A stretch of 9,672 bases of DNA, from positions 16,426-26,097 of the forward strand of contig NZ_DQDX01000033.1 in the NCBI RefSeq assembly GCF_003525665.1. Reading direction: 5' to 3'. The DNA comes from Flavobacterium sp. Its GTDB lineage: Bacteria > Bacteroidota > Bacteroidia > Flavobacteriales > Flavobacteriaceae. Each line of letters begins with the position of its first letter. Within the stretch, counting starts at the first letter, position 1. Below, piece after piece: positions 5,812 to 9,672 of this stretch. Under the pieces are notes generated by a model, which was given only the letters and a program-made list of their open reading frames with translations, was not told the origin of the DNA and ran no database searches. Both the position numbers and the translations under genes were made by a program.

Positions 5812-6861
5812 ATGAAAACACTACTTAAAAATGCAAGAGAGAAAAAAGGTTTAAAAACCAGAGAAGTAGCGCAATTATTAGGTATTGATCAAGCGTTAAT
5901 TAGCAAGTTTGAAAACGGTTCTAGAAAACCAACCAAAGATCAAATAGCAAAGTTAGCTTCAATTCTAGATATAGATTTTGAAACTTTAATGATTCTTTGG
6001 CTCAAAGAACGTATTCTTTATGAAATTGGTGATGATGATTTGGCCTTGAAAGCAATGTCATTAGCCGAAGAACAAATTAAATACAATGTTAGTTTTGTTA
6101 GAAAATCAATTTCAAAGAACCTTCTAAATCTTCTCAATGAAATAGATGATTTAAAGAAAAAGCTAGATACATTTAGAGAATTTGATAGTTTTAGAATTGC
6201 ACAAGCATTAGAACTAGAATATACTTTTGAAAGTAATAGAATTGAAGGAAATACTTTAACACTTCGTGAGACCGATTTGGTCATCAATGAAGGTTTAACT
6301 ATTTCAGGAAAAAGTATGCGTGAACATCTTGAAGCGATAAATCACGTAGAAGCAATTGGCTACATAAAGCAATTAATGGAGCGTAACTTTCCTTTTAATG
6401 AAAGAGAGTTATTATCTGTTCATAATTTAATTTTGCGAGGTATAATTCCAGAAGATGCGGGAAGATATAGAAGAGTTCAAGTAATGATAAAAGGTAGCAG
6501 TCACATGCCACCACAACCTTTTATTGTACCTAAAGAAATGGAAGACTATTTCATTTGGTATAATGAAAACAAAGGTAAATTACATCCAGTAATTCTTGCC
6601 GCAGAAATGCACGAACGTTTGGTAACTATTCATCCATTTATTGATGGAAATGGTAGAACTTCTCGCTTAGTAATGAACTTAATTTTATTACAAAATGGCT
6701 ATGTAATTGCCAATATTAAAGGTGACTATGATTCAAGAATGAATTATTATCAAGCTCTAGAAACGGCACAAACACTTGGCAACAAAGAAGATTTTCTACT
6801 ATTTATTGCGCAAATAGAAAAAGAATGTTTAGAGCGTTATTTAGGAATTATCAGTAAATAA
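5812..6861 (+). CDS. Fic-domain protein (probable AMP transferase) with N-terminal XRE helix-turn-helix
   Basis: A 349-residue fusion. Residues about 3-58 form an XRE/Cro-type helix-turn-helix (REVAQLLGIDQALISKFENG, about 18-36). A helical linker follows (about 60-125, including a short coiled-coil-like LLNEIDDLKKKL). The Fic domain has the inhibitory motif SNRIEGN (141-147), matching (S/T)xxxE(G/N), and the active-site motif HPFIDGNGRTSR (274-285) with catalytic His274, Asp278, Asn280, Gly281 and Arg282/Arg285 all intact. Fic enzymes usually transfer AMP from ATP to a hydroxyl side chain of a target protein. The motif placed N-terminal to the Fic core marks the self-inhibited class II, in which Glu145 blocks productive ATP binding until relieved. 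The target is unknown. The gene has its own promoter with an overlapping palindrome, and a terminator at its stop codon. It may be a toxin-like or stress regulator; no separate antitoxin gene is present. Confidence 0.93.
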   Translation: MKTLLKNAREKKGLKTREVAQLLGIDQALISKFENGSRKPTKDQIAKLASILDIDFETLMILWLKERILYEIGDDDLALKAMSLAEEQIKYNVSFVRKSISKNLLNLLNEIDDLKKKLDTFREFDSFRIAQALELEYTFESNRIEGNTLTLRETDLVINEGLTISGKSMREHLEAINHVEAIGYIKQLMERNFPFNERELLSVHNLILRGIIPEDAGRYRRVQVMIKGSSHMPPQPFIVPKEMEDYFIWYNENKGKLHPVILAAEMHERLVTIHPFIDGNGRTSRLVMNLILLQNGYVIANIKGDYDSRMNYYQALETAQTLGNKEDFLLFIAQIEKECLERYLGIISK

Positions 6862-6896
6862 AAAAATCCATTCCTCAATTCTGGGGAATGGATTTA
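6861..6896. terminator. Bidirectional terminator between HTH-Fic and pcm
   Basis: AATCCATTCC (6865-6874) pairs with GGAATGGATT (6885-6894), extended at both ends to a stem of about 13 bp with a 6-nt loop. On the minus strand it runs into seven T (6861-6867), giving a strong pcm terminator. On the plus strand the following tract, TTTATT, is weaker. It abuts the Fic stop codon. Confidence 0.87.
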
Positions 6897-6901
6897 TTCG
6901 T

Positions 6902-7543
6902 TTAATTTTTATTTTCTAATAAAGGTACAAATTTAAAATCACCAAACTCATGTTTTTCAAATTGCGTTTCGTTTTTTCTAATCAACATTGTCATTATTTG
7001 ATCTTTATCACCAACAGGAATAACCAATTTCCCTCCTATCTTTAATTGAGCCATCAATGGTTTTGGAATAATTGGCGCGCCAGCTGTAACAATAATACTG
7101 TCAAAAGGTGCATGATTTGGTAAACCTTTATAACCATCGCCAAACGATAAATGCTTCGGACGAATTCCTAGTTTTGGTAATAGTAAGGATGTAGTTTTAA
7201 ACAATTCATTTTGTCGTTCAACTGAATATACTTTGGCGCCAAGCAAACACAAAACTGCAGTTTGATAACCACTTCCAGTTCCAATTTCAAGGATTTTATC
7301 GTCTTTTTTAACTTCTAACAATTGACTTTGAAACGCTACAGTGTATGGTTGCGAAATAGTTTGACCTGCTCCAATAGGAAATGCCTTATCTTGATAAGCA
7401 AAATCTTCGAAACTAGAATTTAAAAATAAATGCCTCGGAATTTTTTTAATTGCTTCCAATACGTTTTTATCTGTAATTCCTTTATCTTCTAAAACTTTAG
7501 CTAGTTGATTTCTAAGTCCTTGATGTTTATTTGTATCTTTCAA
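6902..7543 (-). CDS. pcm: Protein-L-isoaspartate O-methyltransferase
   Basis: Methylates isoaspartyl residues in aged proteins using S-adenosylmethionine, the first step in their repair; cytoplasmic. Numbered from the TTG at 7543, the visible motifs are GAGQTISQPY (58-67, substrate side), the SAM-binding motif ILEIGTGSGYQ (84-94), SVERQ (107-111, acidic residue for the ribose), GDGYKG (135-140) and FDSIIVTAGAP (147-157), then GGKLVIPVG near 170. The frame stays open upstream to 7594, but no ATG occurs there, and the extra residues are hydrophobic and unlike the family. A start at TTG 7543 gives MKDTNKHQGLRNQL and 213 residues, the size I expect for flavobacterial homologues. The start is therefore a judgement. 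No perfect -7 box was found upstream. The gene is divergent from the oxidoreductase and ends at a shared terminator. Confidence 0.93.
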   Translation of the reverse strand: MKDTNKHQGLRNQLAKVLEDKGITDKNVLEAIKKIPRHLFLNSSFEDFAYQDKAFPIGAGQTISQPYTVAFQSQLLEVKKDDKILEIGTGSGYQTAVLCLLGAKVYSVERQNELFKTTSLLLPKLGIRPKHLSFGDGYKGLPNHAPFDSIIVTAGAPIIPKPLMAQLKIGGKLVIPVGDKDQIMTMLIRKNETQFEKHEFGDFKFVPLLENKN

Positions 7544-7608
7544 TTTGGGCAAGTGTTTATTTTGTAAAATTAACTTTAAAATCACAAAATGCAAGTTCCA
7601 AATTCTAA

Positions 7609-7645
7609 AAACTTTTTAAACTCTTAAACTTTTAAACTTTAAACT
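7609..7645. repeat. Degenerate tandem array of TTTAAACT
   Basis: Five AAACT cores start at 7609, 7618, 7626, 7634 and 7641 (spacings 9, 8, 8 and 7), most within the unit TTTAAACT. The array lies between the divergent pcm and oxidoreductase genes and occupies the -33 region of the oxidoreductase promoter. The function is unknown; it could be a protein-binding array or simple slippage. Confidence 0.6.
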
Positions 7646-7652
7646 AAAATTG

Positions 7653-7660
7653 TACTTTTG
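7653..7660 (+). promoter_or_regulatory. -7 promoter box of the oxidoreductase operon
   Basis: TACTTTTG is a perfect TAnnTTTG box, 15 nt before the ATG at 7676. No TTG is present at 17-23 nt upstream; the TTTAAACT array lies there instead. The last three bases form the TTG that opens the longest reading frame, which argues against that codon as the start. Confidence 0.65.
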
Positions 7661-7675
7661 ATAAAATTTAATTCT

Positions 7676-8644
7676 ATGCTTAAAGTTGGCGTTTTAGGTG
7701 CTGGTCATCTCGGAAAAATACATTTACGATTATTAAATCAATCAGAAAGATATGAATTAGTTGGTTTTTATGATGAAAATCACGAAAACGGAGCTAAAAT
7801 TGCTGCCGAATTTGGGTATAAACAATTTGATACCATTGCCAAATTAATTCACGCTGTTGATGTTATAGACATTGTAACTCCTACTCTTTCTCACTATAAA
7901 TGTGCAAAAGTTTCTATCAAAAGTGGCAAACACGTTTTTATAGAAAAACCAATTGCTACAACAGTTGAAGAAGCTGAAGAAATTATTGCTTTATCAAAAG
8001 AATACAATGTAAAAGGTCAAGTTGGACATGTGGAACGATTCAATCCAGCGTTTATTGCTGTGAAAGACCAAATTGAAAATCCAATGTTTATTGAAACGCA
8101 TCGTTTGGCGGAATTCAATCCTCGTGGTACAGATGTTCCTGTGGTTTTAGATTTAATGATTCACGATATTGATGCAATTCTCAGTGTTGTAAAATCAAAA
8201 GTTAAAGCGGTTCACGCAAGTGGCGTTTCGGTTTTAAGTCAATCGCCAGATATTGCTAATGCTCGAATTGAGTTTGAAAACGGTTGCGTTGCCAATATTA
8301 CTTCGAGTAGAATTTCGATGAAGAACATGCGTAAATCACGTTTTTTTCAAAAAGACGCTTACATTTCTGTCGATTATTTAGACAAGATTTGTGAAGTTGT
8401 AAAAATGAAAGAAGCACCAGAAGTTCCTGGTGATTTTGACATGATTTTACAAAATGCTGAAGGCGAAAAGAAACAAATATATTTCAACAATCCTGATGTT
8501 TCTCCAAATAATGCCATTTTGGATGAATTAGAAACTTTTGCTGATGCAATTACAAATAATACCACTCCAATTGTAACTTTAGAAGACGGAACCGAAGCTT
8601 TGCGAGTTGCTTATATGATTATTGATTCGATGGAAAGTAGATAA
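7676..8644 (+). CDS. Gfo/Idh/MocA family NAD(P)-dependent oxidoreductase
   Basis: A cytoplasmic dehydrogenase, 322 residues from the ATG. It shows the N-terminal Rossmann motif VGVLGAGHLGKIH (4-16), the family signature EKP (90-92) preceded by SGKHVFI, then GHVERFNPA (117-125), and the active-site segment DLMIHDID (159-166) with Asp159 and His163 in the usual DxxxH arrangement. The C-terminal half is the mixed alpha/beta substrate domain. Members act on sugars, sugar nucleotides, inositols or related compounds; the substrate here cannot be read. A nucleotide-sugar oxidase of the GnnA/WlbA kind is one possibility, with low confidence. The frame extends to a TTG at 7658, but that codon lies inside the promoter box, and starting at 7676 places the Rossmann strand right at the N-terminus, as expected. 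The YhcG-like nuclease gene starts 2 nt after its stop, so the two are cotranscribed. Confidence 0.92.
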   Translation: MLKVGVLGAGHLGKIHLRLLNQSERYELVGFYDENHENGAKIAAEFGYKQFDTIAKLIHAVDVIDIVTPTLSHYKCAKVSIKSGKHVFIEKPIATTVEEAEEIIALSKEYNVKGQVGHVERFNPAFIAVKDQIENPMFIETHRLAEFNPRGTDVPVVLDLMIHDIDAILSVVKSKVKAVHASGVSVLSQSPDIANARIEFENGCVANITSSRISMKNMRKSRFFQKDAYISVDYLDKICEVVKMKEAPEVPGDFDMILQNAEGEKKQIYFNNPDVSPNNAILDELETFADAITNNTTPIVTLEDGTEALRVAYMIIDSMESR

Positions 8645-8646
8645 TT

Positions 8647-9654
8647 ATGGAGTTGAGTCAAAATCTAATACATGAAATTAAATCTTTAATTGCAAAAGCA
8701 AAAGAAGGCGCTATTCGTTCGGTAGATCATCATCGAACGGTAATGTATTGGCATATTGGCGAACGAATCTTTAACGAAGAACAACAAGGAAAAGACCGAG
8801 CTGATTATGGTAATTACTTAATAAAATATTTATCTGAGCAACTTCAACCTGAATATGGTAGTGGATTTTCTGTAAGACAATTAGAACGTTATAGACAATT
8901 TTATAGAACGTTTCCAATTGCGTCCACACTGAGGACGCAATTGAGTTGGTCGCATTATAAATTGCTTTTAGGAGTTGATAATGAAGACAAAAGAGAATAT
9001 TATATAGCGGAAACCGCAAAAAATAATTGGTCGGTTCGTCAAATGGAACGACAAATAAACAGTCAATTATTTGAACGATTGTTATTGAGTAATGACAAAG
9101 AAAGTGTTTTGGCTGTTGCTAGAAATGAAGTCATTCCAACCAATCCAAATGAAATTATAAAAGATCCATTAATTCTAGAATTTTTAGGGTTAAAACGTGA
9201 AAGTGCTTATTACGAAAAAGAGTTTGAACAAGCTATAATCACCAATCTGCAAGATTTTCTTTTAGAACTTGGAAACGGATTTTCATTTGTTGCAAGACAA
9301 AAACGAATTCATTTAGATGGCGATGAGTTTTTTATTGATTTGGTTTTTTATAATCGATTATTACAATGTTTTGTTTTATTTGAAATCAAAACACACAAAT
9401 TAACACATGAAGATTTAGGTCAACTTCAAATGTATGTGAACTATTATGATCGTGTTGAGAAAGTAGCTCACGAAAAACCAACGATTGGAATTTTACTTTG
9501 TGCCGATAAAAACGATGCCGTAGTAAAATATTCATTACCAGAAAACAACAATTCGATATTAGCAAGTCAACACCAATTATATCTTCCAACAGAAGAACAA
9601 TTATTGACTGAAATTAGACGAGAAATAGAAATTTTAAATAAGAATCATGAATAA
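8647..9654 (+). CDS. YhcG-type (DUF1016) PD-(D/E)XK nuclease family protein
   Basis: A 335-residue two-domain protein. Residues about 8-140 match the DUF1016 N-terminal domain, with the family landmarks YWHIGERI (34-41), the FSVRQLERYRQFY helix (74-86), TQLSWSHYKLLL (97-108) and WSVRQMERQI (128-137). Residues about 165-320 form the PD-(D/E)XK nuclease fold, with FFIDLVFYN (Asp231), FEIKTHKL (Glu246 and Lys248 as the ExK pair) and GQLQMYVNYYD (Gln259). The catalytic residues appear intact. The family is suggested to cleave or process DNA and is often found near restriction or mobile loci; its biological role is poorly known. Here it sits in an operon 2 nt after a metabolic oxidoreductase gene and overlaps the next start by 8 nt, so expression looks translationally coupled. 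Codons 90-99 hold a GC-rich perfect inverted repeat unlike the rest of the gene. Confidence 0.92.
   Translation: MELSQNLIHEIKSLIAKAKEGAIRSVDHHRTVMYWHIGERIFNEEQQGKDRADYGNYLIKYLSEQLQPEYGSGFSVRQLERYRQFYRTFPIASTLRTQLSWSHYKLLLGVDNEDKREYYIAETAKNNWSVRQMERQINSQLFERLLLSNDKESVLAVARNEVIPTNPNEIIKDPLILEFLGLKRESAYYEKEFEQAIITNLQDFLLELGNGFSFVARQKRIHLDGDEFFIDLVFYNRLLQCFVLFEIKTHKLTHEDLGQLQMYVNYYDRVEKVAHEKPTIGILLCADKNDAVVKYSLPENNNSILASQHQLYLPTEEQLLTEIRREIEILNKNHE
8915..8943. repeat. Perfect inverted repeat inside the nuclease gene
   Basis: CAATTGCGTCC (8915-8925) and GGACGCAATTG (8933-8943) are exact reverse complements separated by 7 nt. The centre is GC-rich (13 of 19 bases at 8920-8938) in an AT-rich gene. 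It encodes residues 90-99 of the nuclease and would form a strong hairpin in the mRNA. Confidence 0.85.
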
Positions 9655-9672
9655 ATTATCACTAATTATATT
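9647..9672 (+). CDS. Start of a further gene, cut by the right edge
   Basis: An ATG at 9647 overlaps the nuclease stop by 8 nt in another frame and opens MNKLSLII before the window ends. The basic then hydrophobic start could be a signal peptide or a first beta strand; eight residues are not enough to name it. The short overlap, typical of coupled genes, is the main support. Confidence 0.4.

Noticed and set aside
7609..7645. The spaced TTTAAACT units considered as a tiny CRISPR-like array.
   Set aside because: The units are 7-9 nt apart with no spacers of useful length and no cas genes in the window.

Overview
The window looks like chromosomal DNA from a Bacteroidota bacterium, most likely a flavobacterium. 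The evidence is a low-GC sequence, TAnnTTTG-type -7 promoter boxes in front of several genes, no clear Shine-Dalgarno sequences, and proteins of flavobacterial flavour (lipoprotein subtilase, outer-membrane beta-barrel, SmpB, VF530). This assignment comes from sequence character and remembered families, not from a search.

Layout. (1) Positions 1-2384, plus strand: a two-gene unit of an ABC ATPase, cut off by the left edge, and a large 8-helix membrane protein, probably its membrane partner. (2) 2385-2540: a convergent gap with a strong bidirectional terminator flanked by two near-identical 16-bp GC-rich palindromes. (3) 2541-5133, minus strand: a small VF530-family protein, a lipoprotein subtilase (S8), and an outer-membrane beta-barrel protein, each apparently with its own promoter; the subtilase and barrel genes each have a hairpin terminator. 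(4) 5278-6861, plus strand: smpB (trans-translation) and a Fic-domain protein with an N-terminal XRE-type helix-turn-helix. The Fic gene has a symmetric candidate operator lying on its own promoter. (5) 6902-7543, minus strand: protein-L-isoaspartate methyltransferase (pcm), convergent with the Fic gene across a shared terminator. (6) 7676 to the right edge, plus strand: a Gfo/Idh/MocA oxidoreductase, a YhcG-type PD-(D/E)XK nuclease 2 nt downstream, and the first codons of another gene overlapping the nuclease by 8 nt.

Most of the window is ordinary chromosome. The parts that look accessory or unusual are the HTH-Fic protein with its candidate autoregulatory site, the YhcG-like nuclease in a tight operon with a metabolic enzyme and carrying a GC-rich perfect inverted repeat inside its coding sequence, the palindrome pair around the terminator, a degenerate TTTAAACT array between pcm and the oxidoreductase, and a subtilase with an altered oxyanion position and a CxxCH loop. 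I found no complete undescribed multi-gene system. The HTH-Fic unit and the YhcG operon are the best candidates for follow-up.

Two gene starts differ from the longest open frame: the oxidoreductase (ATG at 7676, because the upstream TTG lies inside the promoter box) and pcm (TTG at 7543, by family length). No tRNA, rRNA, CRISPR array or insertion sequence was seen, and no gap without a gene exceeds 300 bases.
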